A stretch of 64,000 nucleotides of DNA, from NCBI GenBank assembly GCA_903828455.1, contig CAIKMJ010000068.1, positions 1 to 64,000 on the forward strand, given 5' to 3'. The first letter of the stretch is position 1; every line of letters starts with the position of its first letter. Below the pieces are notes generated by a model. It saw only the letters and a program-made list of their open reading frames with translations, ran no database searches and was not told the origin of the DNA. Both the position numbers and the translations under genes were made by a program. Origin of the DNA: an uncultured Acidobacteriia bacterium (GTDB lineage Bacteria; Acidobacteriota; Terriglobia; Bryobacterales; Bryobacteraceae). This document shows positions 46,754 through 56,250 of this stretch, one piece after another.

Positions 46754-47410
46754 CTACAGCCAGTACTGCCATTGTCCCGCATAGATCACGTACGCCGCCA
46801 GAACGCCGTTGGTGACCGCGTGCGCGAGGATGCAGTCCCACAGGTTGCGCGTGCGGATCATCCACCAGTTGTAGATCACGCCCGTCACCAGACCCACGTC
46901 CCAGAACGAGCCGTGCTCGGAGGCGAACAGCAGCGCCGTGGCCCAGAACGCGAGCGGCGCATAAGTCCCGAGCGCGACACTTTCGAAATCGTTTGAGCTG
47001 ATCAGCCACCGCATCATCCAGCCACGCCAGAAGAGCTCTTCGAGCAACGGCACCGCAATCACACTCACCGCGATGCGAATCGCAAGGAACACCGGATCGT
47101 TCTTCGCAGCCGGCGGCGTGTTGCCCGCCGGATGCCCCATCACCGCATTATCGAAAAGGATGAAGTGGTGCCACGAAGACGAAATCAGGTCCGGCCCGAT
47201 CCAGACAACAAACACCGCGACGCCGAGCAGAATGCTCTGCAGCGGTTTCGACGGCCCCCCGCGCAGCGCGTCGCGCGAATAGACAGCAATGGCAATGAGC
47301 GGCAGCACCAGCCGCGCCCACACCGGCACCGCTATTGTCGACTGCAGCGCCAGCAACGCGATGAAGATCGCAAAAGGAAGAACCCACGGAATGGCAGGAT
47401 GGCGTCGCAC
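46754..47410 (-). CDS. CPBP-family intramembrane protease, PEP-CTERM-associated type
   Basis: A multi-helix membrane protein of 218 residues of the CAAX-protease-related group often linked to exosortase systems. Catalytic motifs are LLEELFWRGWMMRWL, the FASEHG motif and LAHAVTNG. The presence of a PEP-CTERM protein at the start of the window supports, but does not prove, a shared pathway. No exosortase itself is in the window. Confidence 0.75.
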   Translation of the reverse strand: MRRHPAIPWVLPFAIFIALLALQSTIAVPVWARLVLPLIAIAVYSRDALRGGPSKPLQSILLGVAVFVVWIGPDLISSSWHHFILFDNAVMGHPAGNTPPAAKNDPVFLAIRIAVSVIAVPLLEELFWRGWMMRWLISSNDFESVALGTYAPLAFWATALLFASEHGSFWDVGLVTGVIYNWWMIRTRNLWDCILAHAVTNGVLAAYVIYAGQWQYWL

Positions 47411-47524
47411 GCTTCCAGAATACTAGTAATTTGTGCCCCGCCTGGCGTCCGGCACTCCCGATGCTGGCTGGCCGTGATACTCTCAAAAAACTCCGAGCCA
47501 GCCAATCTCCAGCCGGAATCCTTT

Positions 47525-48361
47525 ATGATGCGATGCACCGCCCGCAGTCTGCTTCTGTTTGCCGTCAGCGTCGTCGCGCAGGCCCAGTGGATCAGCTATC
47601 CCGACGCCTCGCTTCCCCGCGGCAAAGACGGCAAACCCGACCTCGCCGCCAAAGCCCCCCGCACGAAGGACGGCCAGCCCGACCTTTCCGGCATCTGGCA
47701 ACCCGAAGGTGCCTCGCGCGAAACACTCTTTCATTACTTCGGCGACGGCATCAACGGCCTTGGTGAGGACGACCCAACCGTCTACTTCATCAACTTTCTC
47801 GCCGACGTCAAGCCCGACGATCCGCTCTTCCTCCCCGCTTATAAAGCCGCCATGGCCGCCCGCGGCAACGGTCTCGGAAAGGCCCATCCCGCCACGCGCT
47901 GTGAGCCCTGGGGCATGCCGATTGTCGATACCCGCCCCAGCCCTGCGCGCATCGTGCAGACTCCCGGCCTTATCGTCGTCATGTACGAAGAAAACATGAG
48001 CCACCGCGAAATCTTCCTCGATGGCCGCAAACACACGCCTGACCCGCAGCCAACCTGGCTTGGCTACTCCTCCGGCCGCTGGGAAGGCGACACGCTTGTG
48101 GTGGAAACGGCCGGTTTCAATAACCGTTCACTGCTCGATGGCTTCGGCCATCCGCATTCCGACGCCATGCGCATTACCGAACGATTTCATCGCCTGAGCA
48201 TCGGCCGCATGGAACTCCAGCTCACGCTCGAAGATCCGAAATTCTTCTCGCGCGCCGTGACGGTGAAATTCAATCTGCGACTGCTGCCGGATACCGATCT
48301 CATCGAATCCTTCTGTGTGGAAAACGAGAAGGATCTGCAGCACATGGCTGGCGGCCGCTAA
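47525..48361 (+). CDS. Exported protein with PDLSGxW motif, unknown function
   Basis: A 278-residue protein with a signal peptide (RCTARSLLLFAVSVVAQAQ). The mature part contains the repeated KDGKPDLAAKA and KDGQPDLSGIW motif, then a beta-rich domain (WEGDTLVVETAGFNNRSLLDGFG). Similar proteins are common in acidobacteria, where they are often paralogous and unassigned. ATG 47525 and 47528 are adjacent; the first is used. The ORF that continues upstream overlaps the opposite-strand protease and is not real. Confidence 0.75.
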   Translation: MMRCTARSLLLFAVSVVAQAQWISYPDASLPRGKDGKPDLAAKAPRTKDGQPDLSGIWQPEGASRETLFHYFGDGINGLGEDDPTVYFINFLADVKPDDPLFLPAYKAAMAARGNGLGKAHPATRCEPWGMPIVDTRPSPARIVQTPGLIVVMYEENMSHREIFLDGRKHTPDPQPTWLGYSSGRWEGDTLVVETAGFNNRSLLDGFGHPHSDAMRITERFHRLSIGRMELQLTLEDPKFFSRAVTVKFNLRLLPDTDLIESFCVENEKDLQHMAGGR

Positions 48362-48378
48362 GCCGCCGGAGTACCTGC

Positions 48379-49833
48379 TTACACCGTCTTTTCGCCGCGC
48401 CGCTTCACGTCGATATTCAGCCGCTTGATCTTCTGATTCAGCGTCGACAGCGGCACCCGCATCGCCTCCGCCGCCTCCGTCTGGCTCCAGTTGCAGCGGT
48501 CCAGATGCTCCACAATCGTCCGCCGCTCGAAGTCCGCCACAATTTCGAACAGCGACGCATCCGACGGCAGCGCCCCGTTTTCCGACCGCCGCAGCCGAAT
48601 CCCGCCCGCGTGCAGTAAATAATCCGGCAGCACGTCCAGCGGAATCACCACCGACGCCGCCAGCACCACGGCCCGCTCCACTACGTTCTCCAGTTCGCGC
48701 ACATTGCCCGGCCACGAATGATCCAGCAGCAACTGCATCGCTTCGGGTTCGAAGCGCAGCGTCGTGCGGTTTTGATCGTCCAGATACTTCTCGTTTTCCC
48801 GGCAGAATTTATCGAGGAAGTGCTGGATCAGCAGCGGAATATCCTCGCGCCGGTCGCGCAGCGGCGGCAGATTGATGTTGATGACGTTGAGCCGGTAGTA
48901 AAGGTCCTCGCGAAACTTTTTTTCCTCCACCATCTTCCGCAGATCGGCATTGGTGGCCGCCAGAATCCGCACGTCCACTTTGATAACTTCGTTCGAGCCG
49001 AGCGGCGTGAACTCCTTTTCCTGAATCACGCGCAGCAGCTTCGACTGCGTCTCCGGCCCGATCGTCCCCACCTCGTCGAAAAAGATCGTGCCCTTGTTTG
49101 CGACTTCGAACGCGCCCTTCTTGTTGTGCACTGCGCTGGTAAACGCCCCGCGCACGTGTCCGAACAGCGTCGATTCCAGCAGATCGCTCGGCAGCGAGCC
49201 GCTGTTTACCGGCACGAACGCATGATCCACGCGCGGCGAATTGGCGTGAATCGCCTTCGCGATCAGTTCCTTGCCCGTGCCCGTCTCGCCCGTGATCAGA
49301 ATAGTCGAACGGCTCGTGGCCACCTGGCTCACCAGATCGAGCACGCGCAGCATTCGCTCGCTCTTGCCCACAATATTGGGGAAGCTGTAACGCTGTTTCA
49401 GCGCCCGCTTCAGCTGCGTGTTTTCATCGACGAGCCGCTGGCCGGCAATGACACGGTTGATCTCCAGCAGCAGCTTGTCGTTGTCCCACGGCTTGGCCAG
49501 ATAATCGTCGGCCCCCAGCTTCACCGCCTGTACCGCCGCTTCCACCGTCCCGTACGCCGTGATCATGAAGATCGGCGTGTGCCGGTCGCGTTCGCGCACG
49601 TCGCGCAGCACTTCCATGCCGCTCTTGCCCGGCATCATCAGATCGAGCAGCACCAGATCGTAGGCGCGCGATTCCAGCTTTCGCTCGCCCTCCGCCGCTC
49701 CCGGCGCCAGGTCGACTTCGTAGCCGTTCAGATCGAGCAGCGTTTCAAGGCTCTCGCGAATCTCAATCTCGTCGTCGATGACGAGGATGCGTCCTTTAGT
49801 TGAAGATCCCACTCTGTCCCTTGTCGCCATCAT
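48379..49833 (-). CDS. NtrC-family sigma-54-dependent response regulator
   Basis: A 484-residue transcriptional activator. The receiver has the phospho-acceptor Asp64 in LLDLMMPG. The AAA+ domain has GETGTGKE (near residue 183), GAFTSA (sigma-54 contact loop), and the FDEVGTIG Walker B. The C-terminal Fis-type helix-turn-helix is in the last 50 residues (NWSQTEAAEAMRVPLSTLNQKIKRL). It follows the histidine kinase by 24 bases and is its cognate partner by context. It would be expected to bind enhancers of sigma-54 promoters. Confidence 0.93.
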   Translation of the reverse strand: MMATRDRVGSSTKGRILVIDDEIEIRESLETLLDLNGYEVDLAPGAAEGERKLESRAYDLVLLDLMMPGKSGMEVLRDVRERDRHTPIFMITAYGTVEAAVQAVKLGADDYLAKPWDNDKLLLEINRVIAGQRLVDENTQLKRALKQRYSFPNIVGKSERMLRVLDLVSQVATSRSTILITGETGTGKELIAKAIHANSPRVDHAFVPVNSGSLPSDLLESTLFGHVRGAFTSAVHNKKGAFEVANKGTIFFDEVGTIGPETQSKLLRVIQEKEFTPLGSNEVIKVDVRILAATNADLRKMVEEKKFREDLYYRLNVININLPPLRDRREDIPLLIQHFLDKFCRENEKYLDDQNRTTLRFEPEAMQLLLDHSWPGNVRELENVVERAVVLAASVVIPLDVLPDYLLHAGGIRLRRSENGALPSDASLFEIVADFERRTIVEHLDRCNWSQTEAAEAMRVPLSTLNQKIKRLNIDVKRRGEKTV

Positions 49834-49857
49834 GACGTTGCCATCGTCGGCTTGCCG

Positions 49858-52803
49858 TCACCCGGCATGAACTTCCTTCCGTACCGAGGCCGGGAACTCC
49901 AGCCGGAACGTCGTGCCCCCGCCGGGCCGCGAAAGCGCTTCAATCAGGCCGCCGTGCTCCTGAATAATTCCGTACGTTACCGAAAGCCCCAGCCCGGTGC
50001 CCTTCTTTTCCGATTTCGTGGTGAAGAACGGATCGTAGATGCGGCTCAGATGCTCCGGCGCAATCCCGTGGCCGGTGTCGGACACATCCACGGCAATCGC
50101 CTTCTCGCCCGTCGCCGTCACCACGGTCATCGTTTCCACTTCGAGCACGCCGCCCGGCTCCATCGCATCGCGGGCGTTCATAAATAAATTGAGGAACACC
50201 TGCTGCAGCTTGCCGGGATTGCCTTTGATCGGCCCCAGCGCCGCGTCCAGCCGGATCCGCACCTCGACCCCCGTCTTGCGCATCTGGTGTTCCAGCAGCG
50301 ACAGCGTTTCTTCGATGACGCGGTTCAGCTGCACCTCGCTCATGTCCGCCGAAGGCGTCCGCGAAAACTTCAGCAGCGAATTGACAATCTCGCTCGCCCG
50401 GAACGTCTGCCGCGCGATCTTTTCCAGCATCCGCGACTTCTGCTCGTCGTCGGCCACCTGCCGCGCCAGCATCTGCGCGTAGGTCGAAATCACAGTCAGC
50501 GGCGTATTCACTTCGTGCGCCACACCAGCCGCCAGCAGCCCGATGCTCGAAAGCTTATCGGCCTGCACCAGCCGCCGCTCCAGTTCCGCGCGGTCCGTAA
50601 TATCGTCGAAAATCACCAGCCGCCCGATCCGCTCGTTCTCCCGCGAAAACAGCGGCGCGATCGCCACGTTCATCGTCGCTTCGCCCCGCGCCATGTCGAC
50701 GCCGATCTTGTCCAGATTATGGATGCGCATCTCCCCGCGTGTGCGGTCAAATTGTTCGACGAGCCCCGCCGGAAAAAGTTCCTGCAGGGTTCGCCCCACC
50801 GCGTCCGCGCGTCCAATGCCGCTCAGCCGTTCCATCTGCGTGTTCCAGCTCTCCACCCGGTCGTCCAGCCCCGCCGCCAGAATTCCCACGTTGATCGATT
50901 CAACGATGTTCTCGCTGAACTCCTTCAGGCGCTCGTATTCATCCACCTTTTGGCGCAGCGAGCGGTACAGGCTCGCATTCTCCGCCGCGATCCCGACATA
51001 GTTGGCCAGCGTCAGCAGCAGTTCCACGTCGTCGCTCGAAAGAAATTCGCCGGTCTCGGTCCGGCTCACGCCGAGGAACGCGATGGTCCGTCCGCGGACC
51101 GTGCAGGGCAGATAGTAGTTGAGGTCGAGATCGGCAATCGTCTGCCGGATCGGCAGCGGCCACGCCGCCGCCACCGCGTCCAGATGATACCGGGTGCGCT
51201 CGAAGAAAATATACGGCGAACGCCTCGGCCAGTTCAGAAAACTCAGGTCCAGCGATTCGGAGGAACTCAGCGGCCGCGCGCTCGATCCCATCGACATGCG
51301 CAGCTTCCAGCCCGTCTGTTCCGCTGCCTCGCCGCTCTCTCCGTTGCCGTCGCCGCCCTCGTTCTCCGCCGTCTGATTCTCCGCGAGGAAAAACGCCACG
51401 TGCCGGATCGAGAGCGTCTGCATCAGCCTGTCCGCCACCGATTGCAGCATCGAATCCAGATCCGTCTCCGAATTCAGTTCGCGCGCGAATTCGATCAGCG
51501 TCCGCCGGTAGTCGTAACGGTCGCGGTAGAAATAACGGTCCAGCCTCTCCTGGATCCAGTTGCGCAGCGGCTGGAAAAGGAACGTTGCGATCAGCATCAC
51601 GCTGATCAGGCCGGTGCTGCCGAGGTCTTTAAAATTCTTCTGTACCAGGCTGCCGAGCGAAAACACCAGTCCGTAAAACGCCGCCAGCACGATCAGCGTC
51701 GCCAGCGTATAAGCGTAGCCGCGGCGGAAGATCACGTCCACGTCCATCAGCCGGTAGCGCGCAATCGCATACGCGATGGTGAGCGGAATCAGCGGCAGCG
51801 TGATCACTGAATAATTCAGGTACGGGCTGAGCGGGAGATCGAAGACATACGGAACCGCGTACAGGGCCGCGAACGGCGCGAACCCGAACACCATTCCATT
51901 GCGCAGCCACTTCAGCTGCTGCCGGATCACCGGATCTTCCGCCTTCCGGCAGCCGGATTGCAGCACTGCCGCGCACCCCAGATACGTCAGCGTCAGCAGC
52001 CCCATCCATGTCCGGTCCAGCGCCTCGCGGATCACCAGCGACGACACGCCCGGCGCCGCAATAAAGCCGGTCGCAAACGCTACCGTCAACAGCGTCAGCA
52101 AGGTGCCCGGCGCGTAAAGGGCGGTCCACGTCCAGCGCCGGTACCATTCTCTGGGTTCGGGAAAAATCAGGCAGAAGTGCAGGAAAAGCGCCGGTGCCAG
52201 CCATCCGCAAACGAGGTTGCCCCAATAAATCACCTGATCGAAGGCATTCAGCTTGCCCGTGTAGTGAAAGCAGTAAAAGACAAACGAAACCAGGCAAAAG
52301 ATGTAAAAATGCCTCGCCTTTGCGGCGCTGCCGCGGCGGAAATAAATGAACAGGCCGATCGCCAGGTAGGCGAGCCCCACCAGATATTGATACGTAATCG
52401 CGACCCCGCGCGCCGCCTCGCCCACAATGACGGCCACCGGCACGTCCACCCGCGCCCGGTGTACCACGTAGGCGGCCTTCGCCCACGCCCCCACATACGC
52501 CAGTCGCCGCGGAATGTCTTTGGTGTCGCGGATCGGCGCGCTCTGGATCGAAACCAGCACGTCGCCGACTCGAATGCCCGCCCGGTCGGCCGGTCCGCCG
52601 GCCAGCACCCGCAGCGCAACCACCCGGTTCTCCCCGCTTGCCGCTCCCCGGTCCGCCGCCGTCTGGTCCGCCCATGTCACGCCGTCGTCCGGCAGGCGAA
52701 ACCGCTGGATCTGTTGATAATTCAGCACGGCAGCCACGCCCGCCGCGATCGTGAGCACGGTCAGTATTGCGGTCGAAAGCTGAAATTTCAGTTCCTGCAG
52801 CAT
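49858..52803 (-). CDS. Sensor histidine kinase with PDZ, membrane, GAF and PAS domains
   Basis: A 981-residue sensor. An N-terminal helix precedes a PDZ-like domain (about 60-125: VALRVLAGGPADRAGIRVGDVLVSI). Seven or eight membrane helices follow (about 135-410), then a GAF domain (about 450-640), a PAS domain (about 650-740, ESINVGILAAGLDDRVESWN), HisKA with phospho-His in GVAHEVNTPL (near residue 763), and an HATPase (NPGKLQQVFLNLFMNARDA, DTGHGIAPE, GTGLGLS). The combination of an external PDZ with a 7TM-like sensor is uncommon. A GGCCGG/CCGGCC hairpin lies 25 bases upstream of the ATG (52828-52845). Confidence 0.9.
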   Translation of the reverse strand: MLQELKFQLSTAILTVLTIAAGVAAVLNYQQIQRFRLPDDGVTWADQTAADRGAASGENRVVALRVLAGGPADRAGIRVGDVLVSIQSAPIRDTKDIPRRLAYVGAWAKAAYVVHRARVDVPVAVIVGEAARGVAITYQYLVGLAYLAIGLFIYFRRGSAAKARHFYIFCLVSFVFYCFHYTGKLNAFDQVIYWGNLVCGWLAPALFLHFCLIFPEPREWYRRWTWTALYAPGTLLTLLTVAFATGFIAAPGVSSLVIREALDRTWMGLLTLTYLGCAAVLQSGCRKAEDPVIRQQLKWLRNGMVFGFAPFAALYAVPYVFDLPLSPYLNYSVITLPLIPLTIAYAIARYRLMDVDVIFRRGYAYTLATLIVLAAFYGLVFSLGSLVQKNFKDLGSTGLISVMLIATFLFQPLRNWIQERLDRYFYRDRYDYRRTLIEFARELNSETDLDSMLQSVADRLMQTLSIRHVAFFLAENQTAENEGGDGNGESGEAAEQTGWKLRMSMGSSARPLSSSESLDLSFLNWPRRSPYIFFERTRYHLDAVAAAWPLPIRQTIADLDLNYYLPCTVRGRTIAFLGVSRTETGEFLSSDDVELLLTLANYVGIAAENASLYRSLRQKVDEYERLKEFSENIVESINVGILAAGLDDRVESWNTQMERLSGIGRADAVGRTLQELFPAGLVEQFDRTRGEMRIHNLDKIGVDMARGEATMNVAIAPLFSRENERIGRLVIFDDITDRAELERRLVQADKLSSIGLLAAGVAHEVNTPLTVISTYAQMLARQVADDEQKSRMLEKIARQTFRASEIVNSLLKFSRTPSADMSEVQLNRVIEETLSLLEHQMRKTGVEVRIRLDAALGPIKGNPGKLQQVFLNLFMNARDAMEPGGVLEVETMTVVTATGEKAIAVDVSDTGHGIAPEHLSRIYDPFFTTKSEKKGTGLGLSVTYGIIQEHGGLIEALSRPGGGTTFRLEFPASVRKEVHAG

Positions 52804-53060
52804 TGGCCTGGAAGGCGCGCGACGGCCGGCCGGTTCCTGCCGGCCAGTGCCCCTGCGTGCTTCTTCTTATAGCATCTCAGGTGCCACTATAATTTTGTGG
52901 ATTCGAATCTTCGCTGCTGAAAAGAAATTAGTTACCGTGGTTACCGGACAGCCGATTCCATTTTTGGAATAAGCGTCGCGGGAATGCTGCCGGGAATCGG
53001 AAGCCGGGACGGGCAGTGGAAGCCGTGGAGCAGCGCGGCGTTTGCCGGCCGCGCCGTGGT

Positions 53061-53492
53061 TCAAAAATCGAGCGCCTTCCGCCGGGCGCGCATCCACTTC
53101 ACGAATTTCGCCGGCGCTTCCATCGTCGAAAGCCGGCTCTGCCGGACCAGCGACCAGTCATCGAACAGCCCGCTCTCTTTAATCTCCCGCAGCGTCACCG
53201 GCGGTTCGATCGCGCAGCGATACCGGAAGTCGGCCACCGCCAGTTTCGGATTCACCGGGTCCGGACGCCCGTCGCCGACAACGTCGGCTACGGCTACGAC
53301 GGCCGCCTCTCCCATGCTGTGATAGATGAAGACGCGGTCTCCCGACCGCATCGCGCGAACGGCCTGCAGCGCCTGCGCATTGCGCACTCCGTCCCATGTC
53401 GTTTGCCCGTCTTTGGCGAATTGTGCCGCCGAATACGTGTCCGGATCCGTCTTGGCGAGGAAGTACGACCCTTTCCAGGTTGCGCTAGCCAT
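53061..53492 (-). CDS. EVE-domain protein
   Basis: A 143-residue protein of the EVE/PUA-like fold: WKGSYFLAKTDPDTYS, DGQTTWDGVRNAQA, the MRSGDRVFIYHSMGE strand, and the LVRQSRLSTMEAP end. EVE domains are thought to bind modified nucleic acid bases and are linked to RNA metabolism or defence, but no such genes adjoin it. ATG 53492 fits the family start; 53513 adds seven residues. A TATACT -10 lies 10 bases before it. Confidence 0.8.
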   Translation of the reverse strand: MASATWKGSYFLAKTDPDTYSAAQFAKDGQTTWDGVRNAQALQAVRAMRSGDRVFIYHSMGEAAVVAVADVVGDGRPDPVNPKLAVADFRYRCAIEPPVTLREIKESGLFDDWSLVRQSRLSTMEAPAKFVKWMRARRKALDF

Positions 53493-53550
53493 TAATAACT
53501 TAAGTATATTCATTTGAGGCTCTAAGCTTGGTACGATTTATACAGGAGCC

Positions 53551-54396
53551 ATGAAGCTGTTGCTGAGGATCTCGTTACCGATCGCGTGTGCCGCCATGTT
53601 CTTCTGTGCTGCCACTGGTGTGGCACAGCAGATTGAAGGAACACCCGCCGCGGCGGGTCCTGCCGTCGGCGGAGCGCTGGAATCCACGCGTCCCCCGATG
53701 CCGGACTCCGACCCGCTGTCTGCACCGGCGCCGCCCGGCGCGCTAACCCAGTCGGCGGATGCAGCAGATGCAGCAGCAAAGGACGCAGCGGGCAAGGACG
53801 CAGCGGGCAAGGACGCAGCAGGAGATGCAGCCAAAGCTCCGGACGCCGTGCAGATGCCGAACGCCGCCGAACTTCTTCCTCCTTCGCGGCGCGCCGAGAC
53901 TGCCTCTTCCGATAAGTCCACCGAAGGGCCTTACGTGATCGGCCCGCTCGACGTGCTCTACGTACGGGTGTGGGGCAATCAGAACCTGACTGGACTTGTA
54001 GATGTACGGCCGGATGGCATGATCTCCATGCCGCTGATCGGCGAAATCAAAGCCGACGGCGTGACCGTGAGTGTGCTGCGCGAATCGTTGCGGGCCAAGC
54101 TTGAGGATTTTCTGATCAAGCCGGAAGTCGACGTTCAGGTCACGAAGGTCAACAGCAAAAAGTTCTACATTTTCGGTGAAGTTGGCAAACCCGGTGAATT
54201 TCCGCTGGTGGGCGCGCTGACGGTGCTGGACGCTTTGTCCAACGCTGGCGGTTTCCGCGACTTCGCCAATCAGAAGAAAATCTATATTCTGCGCGGCACC
54301 AAAAAACTCCCTTTCAATTACAAGGAAGTGAGTCAGGGCAAGCACATGGAGCAGAACATCAAACTGGAGAATGGAGACCGGATCTTTGTTCCCTGA
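53551..54396 (+). CDS. Polysaccharide export outer-membrane protein (Wza-like)
   Basis: A 281-residue exported protein with an N-terminal signal and a disordered Ala/Asp-rich segment (KDAAG repeats). The polysaccharide biosynthesis/export domain begins near residue 130 (YVIGPLDVLYVRVWGNQNLTG, DGMISMPLIGEIKADG) and is followed by an SLBB-like part (KKFYIFGEVGKPGEFPLVG). It would form the export channel together with the Wzc-like protein next to it. No clear lipobox is seen. Confidence 0.88.
   Translation: MKLLLRISLPIACAAMFFCAATGVAQQIEGTPAAAGPAVGGALESTRPPMPDSDPLSAPAPPGALTQSADAADAAAKDAAGKDAAGKDAAGDAAKAPDAVQMPNAAELLPPSRRAETASSDKSTEGPYVIGPLDVLYVRVWGNQNLTGLVDVRPDGMISMPLIGEIKADGVTVSVLRESLRAKLEDFLIKPEVDVQVTKVNSKKFYIFGEVGKPGEFPLVGALTVLDALSNAGGFRDFANQKKIYILRGTKKLPFNYKEVSQGKHMEQNIKLENGDRIFVP
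53779..53823 (+). repeat. 15-bp in-frame repeat, three copies, encoding KDAAG
   Basis: Units AAGGACGCAGCGGGC begin at 53779, 53794 and 53809 (the third is imperfect). They lie in the disordered N-terminal segment of the Wza-like protein and preserve the reading frame. Confidence 0.9.
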
Positions 54397-54459
54397 TGGC
54401 ACAAGCCGTCGCCGGGATGCCGAGATGAACCGTCGGGCAGAAACACGGAGTAAATTACG

Positions 54460-56199
54460 ATGACAGCCACAGCCAATTCCGGCTATATCGCCATTTCGCG
54501 GCGAGCCCTGGACCTCGAAGATTACATCGACGTCGCTCGGCGGCACGTTTCCTGGATCGTCGGACCCACCTTCGCCGGTCTCGTGATCGCCATCGTGACC
54601 GCGTTTTTGCTGCCCAATACCTACATTTCCACCGCGGAAATGCAGATTACCCCCGCTCAGATTTCGCAGAATATCGTGGCGACCACGATTAACCAGCAAC
54701 TGACCGAGCGGATCATGCAGATGGAGAACGAAATCCTGAGCCGCACCAGCCTGTCCGGGCTGATTCAGGATCCGCGTCTCGATCTGTACAAGTCGGACCG
54801 GCAGAGCAAGCCGCTCGAAGACGTGATCGAAGAGATGCGCAATAAGGACATCAAAATCCAGATTGTCTCTCTGCCCGGCGACGACCGGCGGCGGGCTTCG
54901 GCCTTCACTGTTTCGTTCTCGTACCCGGACCGGCTGAAGGCCCAGCAGACGGTACAGGCGCTGATCACCAAGTTTCAGGACGCGAACCTGACGTCGCAGA
55001 GAACCCAGCAGGACGTGGTGAAGTCCTTCGTCTCCGATTCGCTGAACGAAGCCAAGGCCAACCTCGACAAGCTGGATGAGGAACTCACCCGGTTCCGCGT
55101 GGAAAATCAGGGCAAGCTGCCCGAGCAGTCGCAGCTCAACATGGCGCAGTTGACGGCCCTGCAGAACCAGGCCAACGCCGCCAATGACAGTCTCAACCGT
55201 CTGGCGCAGAACAAGGTCCAGCTGGAGACGCATCTGCAGACGCTGAAAAGCCAGCAGGAACTGCTCACGGTGTTTGACCGGGAATCGCAGAACAGCGAAC
55301 TGCCGGCCTCCGTGCAGACCCGCCAGCAGAACGAACGTCTGGTGGCGCTCAACCGGCTGATTCAGGATACCGAGTCGCAGCTGAACCAGCTGCATCAGGT
55401 GTATAAGTCGACCTATCCGGATATTCGGGATGCGGAAAACAGGCTGAACGTTCTGCGCAAGGAGCGGGATGACCTGAAGGCGCTGCAGGAAGCAGAAGAT
55501 GCGGCGGCGCGGGATGCCGAAGCCAAGGCCCGGGCCGAAGCCCAGAAGGCGCGCACGGCCGCGGCGAGAAAGGCTACCAATTTCGCCGTCGCCAAATCCG
55601 AAAGCGAACTGCAGGGCCAGATCGATGCCACGGCAGCCGATCTCCAGTCGCTCGAGATGGAGCGCAAGACCCGCAGCAAAGATCAGGCCGAAATCGAAAA
55701 GCAGATCGCCAACTACCAGGAACGTCTGGCGGCCACTTCCGGCATCGAAGCCAAGTATGCCGATCTGGTGCGCGACGAGCGCGCCGCGGCGGAAAAGTAC
55801 CAGACACTGCAGGGCAAGCAGCAGCTGGCCGATCAGAACGGGGAACTGCTCCAGCGCAAAGCCGGTGAAAATCTGGACGTACTCGATCCGCCGTCACTGC
55901 CTGTGCAGCCGGCCAAGCCCAACCGCTGGCTCATCGTGGGTTCGGGAACGGCAATCGCATTTGTGCTGGGTCTCGCGCTGGCCGGTGTTCAGGAGGCCAA
56001 GGACACGTCGCTCAAGAATCTGAAAGATGTTCGGGCCTATACGAATTTGCCGGTGCTGAGCAGCATCCCGCTGCTCGAAAACACCATGGTGGTGCGCCGC
56101 AAGAGACGAATGACCTATCTCATCTGGTCGGCCGGCATCGTAATCGGAGCCATCGCCGTAGCCGCCTCGCTGTACTACCACTACACGTATGCGGTCTAA
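54460..56199 (+). CDS. Chain-length determinant / Wzc-like polysaccharide co-polymerase
   Basis: A 579-residue inner-membrane protein with a Wzz-type topology. The first helix is about residues 32-52 (WIVGPTFAGLVIAIVTAFLL). Long coiled coils lie in the periplasm (about 180-460). The second helix is about residues 490-512 (WLIVGSGTAIAFVLGLALAGV), and a further hydrophobic stretch lies near the C-terminus (LIWSAGIVIGAIAVAASLY). The PNRW motif precedes the C-terminal helix. There is no kinase domain; the separate BY-kinase gene follows. Confidence 0.88.
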   Translation: MTATANSGYIAISRRALDLEDYIDVARRHVSWIVGPTFAGLVIAIVTAFLLPNTYISTAEMQITPAQISQNIVATTINQQLTERIMQMENEILSRTSLSGLIQDPRLDLYKSDRQSKPLEDVIEEMRNKDIKIQIVSLPGDDRRRASAFTVSFSYPDRLKAQQTVQALITKFQDANLTSQRTQQDVVKSFVSDSLNEAKANLDKLDEELTRFRVENQGKLPEQSQLNMAQLTALQNQANAANDSLNRLAQNKVQLETHLQTLKSQQELLTVFDRESQNSELPASVQTRQQNERLVALNRLIQDTESQLNQLHQVYKSTYPDIRDAENRLNVLRKERDDLKALQEAEDAAARDAEAKARAEAQKARTAAARKATNFAVAKSESELQGQIDATAADLQSLEMERKTRSKDQAEIEKQIANYQERLAATSGIEAKYADLVRDERAAAEKYQTLQGKQQLADQNGELLQRKAGENLDVLDPPSLPVQPAKPNRWLIVGSGTAIAFVLGLALAGVQEAKDTSLKNLKDVRAYTNLPVLSSIPLLENTMVVRRKRRMTYLIWSAGIVIGAIAVAASLYYHYTYAV

Positions 56200-56250
56200 A
56201 ATGCCAGCTGCCACGACACCAGATATGCCCGGGAAGAGAGCAGGTCGCTT

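Noticed and set aside
50287-51810. Plus-strand frame of 507 codons opposite the histidine kinase
   Set aside because: Arg/His/Gln-rich shadow with no signal or domain.
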